64,000 nucleotides of DNA from Escallonia rubra (taxonomy: Eukaryota; Streptophyta; Magnoliopsida; Escalloniales; Escalloniaceae). The notes beneath the pieces are model-generated. The model was given only the letters and a program-made list of their open reading frames with translations, was not told the origin of the DNA and did not search any database. A program made the translations under genes and the position numbers. How positions within the stretch are numbered: the first letter of the stretch is position 1; each line of letters begins with the position of its first letter. The stretch covers positions 1 to 64,000 of the forward strand of contig JAVXUO010002735.1 of NCBI GenBank assembly GCA_033065855.1. Direction: 5' to 3'. This document shows positions 35,750-47,345 of this stretch, piece after piece.

Positions 35750-36110
35750 TAGTCATAATTGAACCCTAAATTGATTGCCCCAATCTAACCGAACCCTAAT
35801 TGAACCCCCTAATCCAACCGAACCCTAAATTGAACCCTAAATTGAATGCCTCAAATCAACCGAACCCTAAATTGAATCAATAGAACCCCCTAATTGAACC
35901 CTAAATTGAACTAATTGAATCCTAAATTTAATGCCTCAAATCAACCGAACCCTAAATTGAATCAATAGAACCCCCTAATTGTACCTAAATTGAAGTAATT
36001 GAACCCTAAATTGAATGCCCTAATCGAACCGAACCCTAAATGAAACTAATTGAACCCTAAATTGAATGCCCTAATACAATCGAACCCTAAATTGAAATAA
36101 TTCAAGCGCA
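35750..36110. repeat. diverged telomere-like ACCCTAAATTGA repeats
   Basis: GAACCCTAAATTGAA, CTAATTGAACCC and ...TGCC[TC]CAAATCAACCGA repeat irregularly, as if grown out of the telomere tract by slippage and duplication. Confidence 0.8.
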
Positions 36111-36819
36111 TCGGATATGTGAATTTTGAACAGTTTTTAAAAAATTTGAACATTGCTCATTTGTTTGATAATTTTAGGTTGTTAATTGTGCGTTTTATAA
36201 TTGTGATTATTGATCGATGATTTTAGGTTATTAGCTGTGCATTTGAAGTAATTGCGATTATGAATTGATGATTTTAGGTTGTTAATTGATGATTTTAGAT
36301 TGTTAATTGTGCATTGAGCATTTGAGATATTGAGATTATTGACGGAGGATGGGACCCAATTGGATTGAATGTGTGATTTTTGTTAATTTTTATTGCATTG
36401 AGCATTTGAGAATTGAGAATTGAGATTGTTGACGGAGGATGGGACCCAATTGGATTGAGATACCTGTTAGTTAGCGCAGACACGGACACCACGTCTGATC
36501 GACGGTGTCTGACATTTAGAAAACAAATTAACGTATGCCGATGTGTCCGGAGGTGCGTGTCGCTGGGCATCGGACACGTGTCCGGAGGCGTCGGACACGT
36601 GTCCAAAGGCGTCGGACACGTGTCGGTATGTGTCAGACACGTGTCGGTATGTGTCTGACACGTGTCGGTATGTGTCAGAAACGTATCGGACACCATATCG
36701 ACACCCTATATGAGGTGTCGGAATTGAGGTTGTTGAATGTGCATTAAATTTAGGTTAGTTAGGTTAATGCGACATTTTTAGCATGCACCCCCTGGAATCT
36801 AATCGTGGCTCCAGCGCTG
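36111..36819. mobile_element. hAT-derived fragment inside the CACTA element
   Basis: The phrase GGAGGATGGGACCCAATTGG occurs at about 36344 and 36436 and also at 3683 in the hAT with the ZMYM1-like transposase. The right edge GAATCTAATCGTGGCTCCAG CGCTG resembles that element's right terminus. The left terminus is not found, so it is either truncated or captured. Confidence 0.6.
36573..36677. repeat. five 21-bp repeats centred on GACACGTGTC
   Basis: The palindrome GACACGTGTC, which contains the G-box CACGTG, starts at 36573, 36594, 36615, 36636 and 36657, exactly every 21 bp. Intervening bases vary (CGGAGGCGTCG, CAAAGGCGTCG, GGTATGTGTCA). Confidence 0.95.
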
Positions 36820-38050
36820 GCTATAATTAGCCCTAATTAGTCCTGATTAACAATATTTTAGTAAATCAATTAACCCTAATTAGCTCTAACGAGCCTAATT
36901 AGTTTTAATTAACCCTAAGAACCTGATAAAATTCAAATTAGCTGTAATTACCTCAAATTAGCCCAAATGAACCCAATTATGCGCATATTGATTGTAGTTA
37001 GCCTAATTAGTCATAATTTGCACTAACATAACCCAATTACGCCTAATTAGCGCTAGTTAGGACTAATCAACACTACTCGGCACCATCAAAACCCTAATTA
37101 GGACTAAATAACCCTAATTAGTCCTAATCAACCCTAATTAGCTATAATTATTCGAAACTAGCCCTCACTAACATTAATTAGCTCTAACATAACCCAATTA
37201 AGCCTAATTAGCCCTAATTAGGACTAATCATCACTACTCGGCACAATTAAACCCTAATTAGTCATAATCAACCCTAATTAGCTATAATTATCCGAAACTA
37301 GCCCTCATTAACATTAATTAGCCCTAACATAACCCAATTAAGCCTAATTAGCCCTAATTAGGACTAATCATCACTACTCGGCACAATTAAACCCTAATTA
37401 GTCATAATCAACCCTAATTAGCTATAATTATCCGAAACTAGCCCTCATTAACATTAATTAGCCCTAACATAACCCAATTAAGCCTAATTAGCCCTAATTA
37501 GGACTAATCATCACTACTCGGCACAATTAAACCCTAATTAGGACTACATAACTCTAATTAGTCCTAATCAACCCTAGTCAGCTATAATCATCCGAAATTA
37601 TCCCTCATTAACATTAATTAGCCCTAACATAACCCAATTAAGCCTAATTAGGACTAATCATCACTACTCGGCACAATTAAACCCTAATTAGTCATAATCA
37701 ACCCTAATTAGCTATAATTATCCGAAACGAGCCCGCATTAACATTAATTAGCCCTAATTAGGACTAATCATCACTACTCGACACAATTAAGCCCTAATTA
37801 GGACTACATAACTCTAATTAGTCCTAATCAACCCTAGTCAGCTATAATCATCCGAAACTATCCCTCATTAACATTAATTAGCCCTAACATAACCCAATTA
37901 AGCCCAATTAGCCCTAATTAGGACTAATCATCACTACTCGGCAATTGTTAAACCCTAATTAGGACTAAATAACCCTGATTAGTCCTAATCAACTCTAATC
38001 AGCTATAATTAATAATCGTGTCTTGTTCCCTAATAACCCAGTTAGCCCTA
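36820..38050. repeat. telomere-like higher-order array, about 110-160 bp units
   Basis: Built of CCCTAATTAG, GGACTAATCA and GCTATAATTA words. The marker CACTACTCGG (one copy CACTACTCGA) starts at 37071, 37232, 37372, 37512, 37662, 37772 and 37932, so spacing is 161, 140, 140, 150, 110 and 160 bp. No reading frame. It lies between the CACTA left end and the transposase start, where promoter or leader would be expected. Confidence 0.9.
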
Positions 38051-38800
38051 ATTAGTCCTTGTACATCCCATAATTACTCCATGTTGCCCAGAGATGGTTC
38101 AATTACTCGTTCTTTACAAACCCTGCCTTCTTTATATTAATTGTTGTTTTGAGAAGTCCATTGGCAACGAGATGGTTCAACTCGTTGCCAACGAGTTCTA
38201 TTTAATGTGGAATTGATAACATATGCAACGATCATTCTGCAGTTTTGATATTTCGGAAAGATTCTTGCATATCTTATCAATTTCTGAACACATGCATGCA
38301 TAAAAACCCTTAGTTCCCGTTCAAAGGTACTCATTACAAAGTAATGCCTTGTAATGAGCCTTTGGATGTCCAGTTTGGACAGTTTGGAAAAGCTAATTGT
38401 TTATAAAACAGTATTTTGACTCATGCTTTATGTTCTATGTCGTGGATATTTGGTACACGTTCTCGTGTGTTTCTCCGGGTGCATACAGATCTGGTGTTCT
38501 AACATCCGTCAAACCTTCCTGAGCAAGGTTAGATGAATGTTAGAACACCTAATCGATGTGGTGTACTTGGAGAAATGCGGGGAGGTGCTGCCGAATTTTC
38601 CACAGACATCGGACTAAGCATGAGTTATTCACTGTTTTATAAACATGTGCTTTTCTGAATGGGATAGGACCACTACCTGTTCAAGAGTGGAGGGGAAATA
38701 TGTAGACGTGTTGTAACATTCATGCATTGATATTTACATCGGCAATGCTTAATCACTGGTCATTATTGAAGGTGGTATACAGTACGATAATTCAGTCGTC

Positions 38801-41800
38801 ATGTCAGTCGATCGAAGTTGGATGAAAAGGAAGAATGCTGAAGATTTTGAGTGTCGCGTTGACGAATTTCTCGACTTCGCTTATGCGCATCCTGCACATG
38901 TTGACCTTGATAAGATAAGGTGCCCGTGCGGTAGATGTGAGTTGTTGCACTGGAGAAAAAGAATTGAAGTAAAATGGCATCTTCGTCGGTACGGTTTTAT
39001 GGGTGGATACACAAGGTGGACGCAGCACGGGGAAACGATAGTATTGTCGTCCAACCTGGCTAGTCAAACTGAAGTTAGGGAGGAGGCACGATATGATTTC
39101 CGAGATATGATTATGGATGTTGGGCATGCTAATGTTGACTGGGGTAACGACAGGCCACAACCGCCGAACGAGGGGGCTCATCAGTTTTATGAGTTGTTGA
39201 GAGCTGCGGAAGAGCCGCTGTGGGATGGAGCTCCGAAACACACACGGCTGTCTGCGGTTAGTAGGTTATTACAGTTGAAATCAGACCACGGGCTGAGCGA
39301 GAAAGGTTTTAACGAGTTTGTTACCTTCATCAAAGAAATACTGCCCGAAAGTGAAAAGCTACCGCCGTCGTACTATGACGCGAAGAAGATGATGAGGAAA
39401 CTTGGGTTGAGCTACGACCGGATAGATGCGTGCAATAACGATTGTGTATTATTCTGGAAAGAGAATAAGGATTTGTCATTATGTCCAGTGTGTGATCATT
39501 CGAGGTACAAACCGGACAAAGGGAAGAAGAAAAACATTGCATGGAAGATATTGCGATATTTCCCGGTCACACCACGGCTTCAGAGAATGTACTACTCCTC
39601 CAGTACGGCTGAACATATGAGGGCTCACCGTGAGACTCGCAGCAACGATGCCGATGTGCTGACACACCCAGCTGATGGAGAGGCGTGGAAGGAGTTTGAC
39701 CGCAGGCATCCAGTTTTTGCTCAGGAAGTTCGGAATGTTAGACTTGGTCTGGCAACCGATGGGTTCAACCCTTTCGGTCAGTCTACCACGCCTTACTCCT
39801 GTTGGCCTGTTATTATTGTCCCTTACAACCTTCCACCAGGCATGTGCATGAAGAAGCCGTATATGTTCTTGTCGTTGCTTATTCCGGGGCCGAAGAGTCC
39901 CGGTAAGGACATAGATGTGTATTTAAGGCCGTTGATTGATGAGTTAAAACAATTATGGAATCATGGAGTCGAAACATATGATGCATCCCTTAAACAAAAT
40001 TTTCAGATGAGGGCTGCTTTGATGTGGACTATACATGATTTCCCCGCATTGGGAATGACGTGTGGCTGGAGCACACATGGGAAGCTAGCATGCCCTGCTT
40101 GTATGGGCGTGAACCCCGGTCATACGTTAAAGCACGGCGGAAAGGCCTCGTGGTTCGGATGTCACCGTAAGCTTTTGCCACCGGGCCATCAGTTTCGTAG
40201 GCAGAAGGATAAATTTGACGGGACAATCGAGCGTGAGGTTGTCACGCTGGACTACCCATCTGGTGAAGAAGTACTCTCACACCTGGAGGCACTTGATACT
40301 GACATACCACACGGTAAGGGTGTGCCGGATCAGAAGATTGCAGGGTTCGGGAAAGAGCACAACTGGAGAAAATTTTGTATCTTCTGGGAGTTAGCCTACT
40401 GGAGGACGCTCGTTATCCGAAACAACATGGATGTGATGCATATTGAGAAGAACGTTTTTGATAATGTGTTCAACACAGTGATGAATTTCAAGGGCAAATC
40501 GAAAGATCACCTTAAAGCGAGAAGGGATCTACAACAGTTGGGTGTACGCCGTGAATTGCATCCTCGGACAGTCAGTGGGAGGACCATACTTCCGAAAGCA
40601 CCTTACTGTCTAGACAAGAAACAAGTGGAGAAGGTCTGTCAGTGGGTTAAGAATTTGAAGCTTCCGGATGGGTTTGCGTCCAACATATCTCGTTGTTGCA
40701 ATGTTTCGGAATGCAAGTTCCAAGGGATGAAGAGTCACGACTGCCACGTATTCATGGAGAGATTCATTCCTATTGCCTTCCGGGGACTGTTGCCACGGGT
40801 TGTTTGCGAGACTTTGACTGAATTATCTCATTTCTTTCGAGATATATGCTCTTCTACGATCCGGGTGAGTAACATGGAAGTGCTTGAGAAGAACATTGTG
40901 GTGACGATTTGCAAGCTGGAGAAAATCTTCCCACCTTCGTTCTTTGATTCAATGGAGCATCTGCCTGTTCACTTGGCATATGAAGCTAAGATGGGTGGAC
41001 CCGTGCAATATCGGTGGATGTATCCCTTCGAGAGGTAATCCTTAAATTGTTACAGTTGTTCGTTTACACTTAATGCGACATCTGTTATCATTGATATTCC
41101 ACCTAACTCGATTCCCTAAACTTCTAGGTTCATGTTCCATTTAAAGAAAAAAGTCCGTAATAAGGCTCGGGTTGAGGGCTCAATTGCGGAGGCTTACGTA
41201 ATGGAAGAACTTGTAAACTTTTGTAGTCAATATTTCGGTTCGGATGTTGGTACAAGGTTAAATCAACTAGGCCGAAATGATCCCGGAGCAAGCACAAATT
41301 TGGAAGGGCAATTGTCAATATTCAAGCAGTCAGGTAGTCCGTTCGGCCGAACGTATACTCGATGGCTAACAGATGAAGAGTACAGTGCTGCAACAATATA
41401 TGCCCTTCTAAATTGCGATGAAGTTTCGGCATTCGTTGAGTAAGTTAAAGTCTTAATTCACTTACATTGCTGTACATAATTGAAAGTGTGTGTTAAGCGA
41501 GTTAGATGCATATTGGTTTGCAGTGAGTTCGATGCGGAATCTTTAATCACTGATCCCGCTGGACTTGAATCTCACCGGAAATCACAATTTGTACAGTGGT
41601 TCAAAATCCGTGTAAGATTATTTAACGAAATTATATTATGTGTTATATACAGTTCTGTGGCCAATTAGTATACTGATTTATCCTTAATGTTTACCGTCAT
41701 CTACAATAGGTTCAGTCAATGGATAGACCAGTGGCCTCCTGCTTGAAATTACTAGCCGAAGGCCCTAACAAACAAACATCCTGTTACGGAGGTTATATCA

Positions 41801-42459
41801 TCAACGGGTTTAGGTTTAACGTAAAAGATGATGACCGAACAAAACAAACCCAAAACAGTGGAGTCTTGGTCAACGGCGACTGTTATGCCGAGAATTGCAT
41901 GGATTTTTACGGAGAGTTAGATGAGATTGTTGAGCTAACATATCTGGGTTCCCAAAACCGCCTGGTAATGTTCAAGTGTACGTGGTTCGATGTCACATGC
42001 AGCAGAGGAATCCGTGTTAGCTCTCAAGGGATTGTAGATGTCAATGTCAAGTCAAGACTTGCATCAGACGAGCCCTTTGTGTTTGCTAGTCAAGCTGTAC
42101 AAGTCTTTTACGCGGAGGACGTCGCCAATCCCAAATCTCATTGGTATACAACTATCAAGTCCAAGAAATTGCCCGTGACATATGACAGTGAGCTAGACTC
42201 CTTTCAAGCCGACCAACCACGTGTCTTGTTCCCTGTTGAGGTCAACAACGAGGAGGACGATCTTCCTCTTCCAACAACACTTCTTGTGGGAGAAGAAGTC
42301 GTAGATGATGACGCGGAAGATGTTGAAAGTGTTGGAGATGATGTGACCGAGTCTACTGATGAAGAGGATGAATTAGAAGATGAAGAGGACGACGAGTCCC
42401 ACGAAGAAGAGGGCGACGAGGATAGTGATGAAGATGATTCGCAAACTGAAAATGATTGA
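38801..42459 (+). CDS. CACTA transposase, TNP2 type (Transposase_21), four exons
   Basis: Proposed exons: 38801-41034, 41128-41439, 41524-41611 and 41710-42459, all with GT/AG borders and matching phases; the product is 1127 residues. Domains in order: N-terminal transposase-associated domain (residues about 5-80, CPCGRCELLHW), Transposase_21 core (about 230-480, with LATDGFNPFG around D320, and GWSTHGKLACPACMG), MDVMHIEKNVFDNV at 543, DUF4218 (about 610-860, crossing exons 1-2, ...SIAEAYVMEELVNFC), DUF4216 (exon 4, SCYGGYIINGFRFNVKDDD), and an acidic tail rich in D and E. It would cut and join CACTA ends in the nucleus. No internal stop or frameshift was seen. The start at MSVDRSWM is the family's usual beginning. 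Very complete for a plant CACTA copy. Confidence 0.92.
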
Positions 42460-42545
42460 CTTGTAATGTTGTAACATCACGGGAAAAATGTAGTAACATT
42501 TTAGAACTTGGTGTTTATTGATGTGTTTTTGCACATCCGTTCATA

Positions 42546-42561
42546 TATATATATATATATA
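42546..42561. repeat. (TA)n microsatellite between the CACTA genes
   Basis: Short TA run in the 180-bp spacer separating the transposase stop from the second gene; the spacer may hold the first gene's poly(A) region and the second gene's promoter. Confidence 0.7.
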
Positions 42562-42638
42562 TTCTCGATGATGATTTATGCCAAATTATTGTTTTTCACG
42601 TGTTAATGTCTTTGTATATAATCTATATGAAGTCAGAT

Positions 42639-44249
42639 ATGGATAGGATACGGGCTATTCGTGGCCGGGCTGGACGCCGAGCTGCTTCCTCCCCGATTAG
42701 TCCCACCTCGTCATTGCCTACTGATGACGGGGCACAGAGTGATCGCGGACAGCCATCGGGGGCCCAGCCCCAGCTGTCGCCGTCACCGTCGCCCCAGCCA
42801 TCGCCGTTGCCCCAGCCATCGCCGTCGCCCCAGCCGTCTCCATCTTCCGTGGGTTCTACCTCAGGTATAGTTGATAACGGTGTTTCCTATATTTTCGCTA
42901 GCCTTATATTTGAACTGTATTAATGTCTGTGTTTTGTAGGATCTCGACGAGGCCGTGGTCCGACACGCGGGGTACGCATCGACCCCCAGCGTAAACAGAG
43001 AGTTACGCTCACGCAGGAGGGCCTGTAAGTACTAAAAATATCACCTCATGCCTTATGTTTAAAAATTTTGGGTGTTAATTTATATTTGAACTGTATTAAT
43101 TAATTTAATTACTTCTTTGGCAGGATCCTGGAGAATATGGCGAGGACGAAGATCGGCGTTCTTGTGAAGGGCCGATTCTTCGAGCCACGCCTGTACTGGA
43201 AGGAATGGGATGCCGCTGCGAGGGAGGCCCTATGGGAGGAGTGGCTGGTACGGTGAAGTATTTTTTTCAGCGTTAGTAAATGTTAAATTACAGTTTGTTT
43301 TATGTTGTTAATTTGTGTTATTGAATGCATTACAGGAGGGGTTCACGTTTGATACGCCTGAGCAGCAGGGACTGGGGCAGCAGGCTTTCTTTGCCTACAT
43401 CGGCAAGAATTACCGCCGATGGCTCCACGATGCACGGGACCGGGCGAAGAGGGCGCTGCCCGCGGGTGCCCCGATGACGGACATGACGAAATATCCCCCA
43501 CATTGGATATCTCACCGTGTATGGGGGGAGATGATAGATCGGTGGGCTGCGGATCCAGGTTGGGACGCCAAGAGTAAGAGCGGGGCTAAGAACAGACAGA
43601 ACAGAGATCCGACGCACACGGGGGGGTCGGTGCCACACGACATCGTCCGACATATGAACGCGGTCGAGCACCCGGATCTAGAGGAGGATGAGGTCATAGC
43701 TCTGACCTATACTCAGACGCACGTGCGGAAGAAGGACAAGGACGAGACGCACCAGGCGGGCGACTATATTTCAGATATTGCCCGGCGGATCGATGTGAGT
43801 CAATTTATTTAAGTTAATCTGTTTCTTTCTATCCTCGATGTCTGTTTCGTTAATTAATGCCATAACATATCGTTAAACCACTATTTTTGCAGGCCTCGTA
43901 TGAACAGCTAAGGGGGTCCGAGCAGCAGTCCGGACAGCCATCAGCGTCCAGTAGTACGGCTGCGAGTACTGGGGGCTTGAAGCGATGGCTGGATACGCCG
44001 GAGGTCGTGAATCGGCCGAAAGGCCGCATACGCGGCCTGCCTAGCACGACTCCTCGTGCCGTGATAGGAGCGTCCTCACCCCCTGCTGCCCCTCCACAGA
44101 CACCGGCTCCTCGGCCTCAGTTGCACGAGGAGGATATCGAGCGCATTGCTACAGTGGTGTGCCGGATGATGAGGGAGCAGGGCACTGCTGGACCAGCCGC
44201 CCCGGCCCCGGATCAGCAGGATCCAGATCCGGGACTCGGGAACCCCTGA
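42639..44249 (+). CDS. Transposase_24 / TNPA-like protein of the CACTA element, five exons
   Basis: Proposed exons: 42639-42864, 42940-43024, 43124-43247, 43336-43794 and 43893-44249; phases 1, 2, 0, 0 agree at every junction and the product is 416 residues. Residues about 1-30 are basic (MDRIRAIRGRAGRRAAS) and a PSPSPQPSP tract follows to about 75. The Transposase_24 (plant En/Spm Ptta) domain spans about 95-300: KIGVLVKGRFFEPRLYWKEW, FFAYIGKNYRRWLHDARDRA, then THTGGSVPHDIVRHM and LTYTQTHVRKKDK. The C-terminus has an LHEEDIERIATVVCRMMRE helix. In En/Spm the partner protein binds subterminal repeats; that role is inferred. In-frame ATGs also exist at 42600, 42606 and 42627. It begins only 180 bp after the transposase stop, in the same orientation. 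Confidence 0.85.
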
Positions 44250-44504
44250 TGAGCCCCTTCCCGTGCCCGTTCCTAGCTTCCCCCCCCCCCCCGCGCCCGG
44301 GTTGTACTCTTCTCCCCTCGCCTAGTCGGCAATCTCCGGTTCCCGGCTTGTACATGTATTAGTTTCTTTTATAATAAATATTTTTTCTAATTGATTATAT
44401 ATATTTTTTCTGTATTTCGCTTATTGCGCGTTGTTGTTGAGAATTGTATTTCTGTACAGGTTTAGGTAATTGAAAAATAAAAAAAAAATTTTTAAAAAAT
44501 ATTG

Positions 44505-44868
44505 ACTTTTGGCGACGGATTTAAGTATTTAGCGATGGAATATTCCGTCGCTAAATAAGCTATTTAGTGACGAAATATTTCGTCGCTAAATATTTAATCC
44601 GTCGCTAATTGGACAAAAAAGAAAATAAATTAAAATTTTAAAAATATAATTAGCGACGGACATTCCGTCGCTAATGAAAAATAAATCCGTCGGTAAAAAT
44701 CACATATTTAGCGACGGATTTAAAAATTCCGTCGCTAAACTATTAGTGACGGGCTTTTATACGAGGGATTTTTAGCGACGGTGAATCCGTCGCTAATTCC
44801 TTTAGCGACGGATTTTGGGCTTTTAGCGACGGATTTCCCCGTCGCTAAAAGTCTGTTTTCTTGTAGTG
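44505..44868. repeat. right subterminal repeats of the CACTA element
   Basis: TTAGCGACGG and CCGTCGCTAA occur at least twelve times in both orientations up to the terminus. The right-end word is dominated by GCGACGG, whereas the left end mixes GCGACGG with CCGACGG. Confidence 0.85.
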
Positions 44869-44871
44869 GAC

Positions 44872-45835
44872 AGTGCTCGCAGCAGCATGGATGTTTGACG
44901 CTGTCGATTGGTGGCCGTTGGTCGCTCTCAACGTGCCACGGGATTGGTGTTTGTGCGGTACTGAGGCACATGGTGGTTTACTGGCAGTGTTGGGTCGTCG
45001 TGACGGCGGAAGGCAATGTCTAAGGCTATCTGTTGCTGGGTGTGGGGTGTGTGTCTGTTGGTGGGTGCTTGCGTGTGTGTGAGTTGTGTGTGAGAGAGAA
45101 AGTGTTGGGCAGTGGGTAGAGAAGTTAAATACTGTAAGATATGCTCTTTTTTAATCAAAAAATAGGATTTGAGTAACATTGAAACTGTTTGTTTCGTTAC
45201 ATATTTTGAATTCCGATTTAGATACTAAATTCAAATATGATACTTATCGATTCCTTAGAAAATGTTAGTGTAAAAAACATTGGGTATTCAAATGTGTTGA
45301 AAAATAATGACAACAAATGAGTTGTTTACATAATTCTTAACAATATCATTAATTTATCCCAATAGTTTTAATGATTTTACTATAGTTTAAACTTTCTTTA
45401 TTTTGGTGTAACACCCTTTTGGTGTTACATTTTAGTGGTTAGAAATTCTTTTTGAAGTTTAAAATTGATGAAGTTTGATGATATTTAGGGAATTTAGTGG
45501 TAATCGAACTACTTTTTTTAATCTGATTTTTATCAAACACCGCATAAAAAGTGACAGAACTGCACACGCGATGCAGCTCATATAAGTTAATATACTACAA
45601 GAATTTAAGCTGGAAAAAAAATGAAGATGGAGATTTAAAATTTAGAATTTAAAAGAACGAAGATGGAGCAAAGAAAAGACAAAGATAAAGATTAAGACAG
45701 TGGTCGACACAAAAAGTCAAAAACACAACAACAACAAAAACTCTAATAGATTAATATTATAAATTAGTTGTACTTTCGTAAATATTTTAAATATGCTTAC
45801 CCATTTATAGAGAACTAAAAAAACGTTCAAATTTC
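44872..45835. other. right flank of the CACTA element
   Basis: GTGG-rich to about 45100, then AT-rich; GGTGTAACACCCTTTTGGTGTTAC at 45404-45427 is a short inverted repeat and a candidate end of the older element that the CACTA interrupted. No gene found. Confidence 0.4.
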
Positions 45836-46127
45836 GAGAGGTGACGTGGTCTCATCCGGTCATCCTTGTGGTCCGCCACTTATACAGATGCCACCTTTAC
45901 AACTTGAGCACTACACTTGTTCTCCATCAAATTTTTGCGCTTGCTTTTTTTCCCTTGGGGGCCAATCCGCATCTATCGGCGGAGAAATAGCTACTTCTTC
46001 ACAACCCATCTAGTCGTCCATGTGTACTCTTGGACGGCACATATTTCACTTTTTTTTTTTTACCAAAACCCGTCTGAGAACTACTCTTAGTAGCGGTAAG
46101 GGTTTTGGCCCAAAATGCCCCTCGCGG

Positions 46128-46193
46128 CTCCCTAAAACGTTCAAATTAGCCTAACCACGCCTCCCTAAAACGTTCAAATTAGCCTAACCACGC
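46128..46193. repeat. two identical 33-bp tandem units
   Basis: CTCCCTAAAACGTTCAAATT...CACGC at 46128-46160 and again at 46161-46193, immediately before a CACTA terminus. Confidence 0.95.
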
Positions 46194-46199
46194 CTCTTA

Positions 46200-46395
46200 C
46201 ACTACAAGAAAAAAGGACTTTTAGCGACGAATAATTCCGTCGCAAAAGACTTTTAGCGATGAACATCACGTCCTTAAAAGTCTATTGCCATTAACCCCGT
46301 CACTAAAAGTTTAGCAACGGAATTTGAAAATATGTTGCAAAAAAAATCAACTTTTAACGACGGAATTTGGTAACTTTTATTAAGCTTTTATCGGG
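46200..46395 (+). mobile_element. orphan left end of a second CACTA element
   Basis: CACTACAAGAAAAAAGGACT followed by diverged TTTTAGCGACG, CCGTCGCAAAAG and TTTAACGACGG subterminal words. No right terminus or coding region follows, so only about 200 bp of one end is left, abutting gypsy debris. Confidence 0.75.
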
Positions 46396-46834
46396 TAGAA
46401 GTCATATAGGTTGTCATTCATTTCCCGTAGTCATATTACTTTTCAAAATAACAAAAAAGAAGTATTTTCATTTTTCTTGGTCTAAGTCTAATTCTCAAAT
46501 TGTAGACTACGTCCTGTAGGACCAGAGTCGAACGACAGTAATTTTGATTCCAATTAGTCCGATCGGATACGTAGGCCACTTGACCTCAAATTGTCGAGTT
46601 CAAGCCAGAAACATAAAAATTAACTTAGGGTTAGTTTTGTCATATTTTTACATAATATGTGTTCTTTAGGCCATTAATCACTTGGAATGAAGTACAGACC
46701 GAAAGGGCGTGGCAGGTGCCTACGACCTTCTCATTGCGTAACTTCGTCCTTAAACTCTTCTCGTGGTTTCGATAAAGCAGTCGTTCTTCTTAAACATCTT
46801 TTTGGGTCATTTTTTGTTTTTTCTTATTAAATAA
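46396..46834 (+). repeat. Tat/Ogre-like gypsy LTR fragment
   Basis: Sequence such as GGCAGGTGCCTACGACCTTC, then ...TTAAATAAGA, precedes TGGCGACTCC. I associate this arrangement with LTR ends of plant Tat-clade gypsy elements. The 5' edge is not defined. Confidence 0.5.
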
Positions 46835-46846
46835 GATGGCGACTCC
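46835..46846 (+). other. primer-binding site, gypsy fragment
   Basis: TGGCGACTCCCT directly after the LTR fragment; TGGCGACTCC is the usual start of the primer site in Tat/Ogre-like elements (arginine tRNA type, from memory). Confidence 0.45.
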
Positions 46847-46949
46847 CTAAAAATCTTTTTTTCAGGGATTTTTTTTAAGGCAGTGCGCCACACACCTCAC
46901 ATTTTATCACTGGAGAAACACCCTTCCTACTCTACTTTGTGACAGAGAA

Positions 46950-47345
46950 CCTTACTCCCTGTAGATGTTTGCCTTCCAAATTTGCAGATCTTTCACTTTA
47001 ACAATAGAGAGAATTAAGCCAATCTTAGATGAAATCTTGACCTCTTGGACGATAGAGCCCAAGCACAAGAGCGACCAGTCTCTATTAATCAGCAAACAAC
47101 CTGCTAATATAGCCGATGGGTACATTCCAAGCTTCTTCGTGTTGGAGAATAGTGCCTCACAAATTACAAGTTTCCAATCCAAAACCAGTCGTGGGAAAAC
47201 TATCTCTAAATCGGGAGGGACCGTATCGCATCTTCAAGGTACTCAAGCCAAGGACCTGTACCTTGGACATGGTCTCTAGGAAACCCATCCTCAAACCTGG
47301 AATGCAGAAAACTAGCAAATGTACTACTAGCAGTCTCTCACCTCA
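46950..47345 (+). pseudogene. gypsy polyprotein C-terminus (integrase tail), broken
   Basis: In one frame NLDLLDDRAQAQERPVSI corresponds to the LD.LEE.RE.A..R segment of plant gypsy integrases. In another frame GKLSLNREGPYRIFKVLKPR, then TCTLDMVSRKPILKPGMQKT, corresponds to GKL.PNWEGPYRV..VL.PGTY.L....G....RPWN. The pieces are in order but need frame changes and cross stops. Only the last 130 residues of pol survive. A G-rich tract TTGGGGGGCATGGGG at 47364 may be the polypurine tract and 3' LTR start. Confidence 0.65.

Larger units (their letters stand above)
34706..44868 (+). mobile_element. complete CACTA (En/Spm) DNA transposon, 10.16 kb, TSD GAC
   Basis: The left terminus CACTATAAGAAAAGAAGG and right terminus (minus strand from 44868) CACTACAAGAAAACAGAC are the classic CACTA ends. 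Three-base duplications GAC flank it (34703-34705, 44869-44871). Subterminal repeats occupy both ends. Two genes with all frames open and plausible GT-AG introns are inside, a TNP2-type transposase and a Transposase_24-type protein, so this copy is potentially autonomous. Its 5' half carries telomere-like arrays and a fragment of another transposon. Confidence 0.95.

Noticed and set aside
36295-36747. Threonine/histidine/cysteine-rich frames
   Set aside because: Translations of the 21-bp GACACGTGTC repeats; no start or domain support.
36820-38050. Regularly spaced repeats considered as a CRISPR-like array
   Set aside because: Units are long, diverged, AT-rich and without constant repeat plus unique spacer structure; plant nuclear context.
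39330-40226. Minus-strand frames within the transposase gene
   Set aside because: Antisense shadows of TNP2 exon 1.
34098-45431. Older element hosting the CACTA, claimed as a definite feature
   Set aside because: The arms share only a short GGTGTAAC/GTTACACC motif; noted as a possibility in the flank entries.
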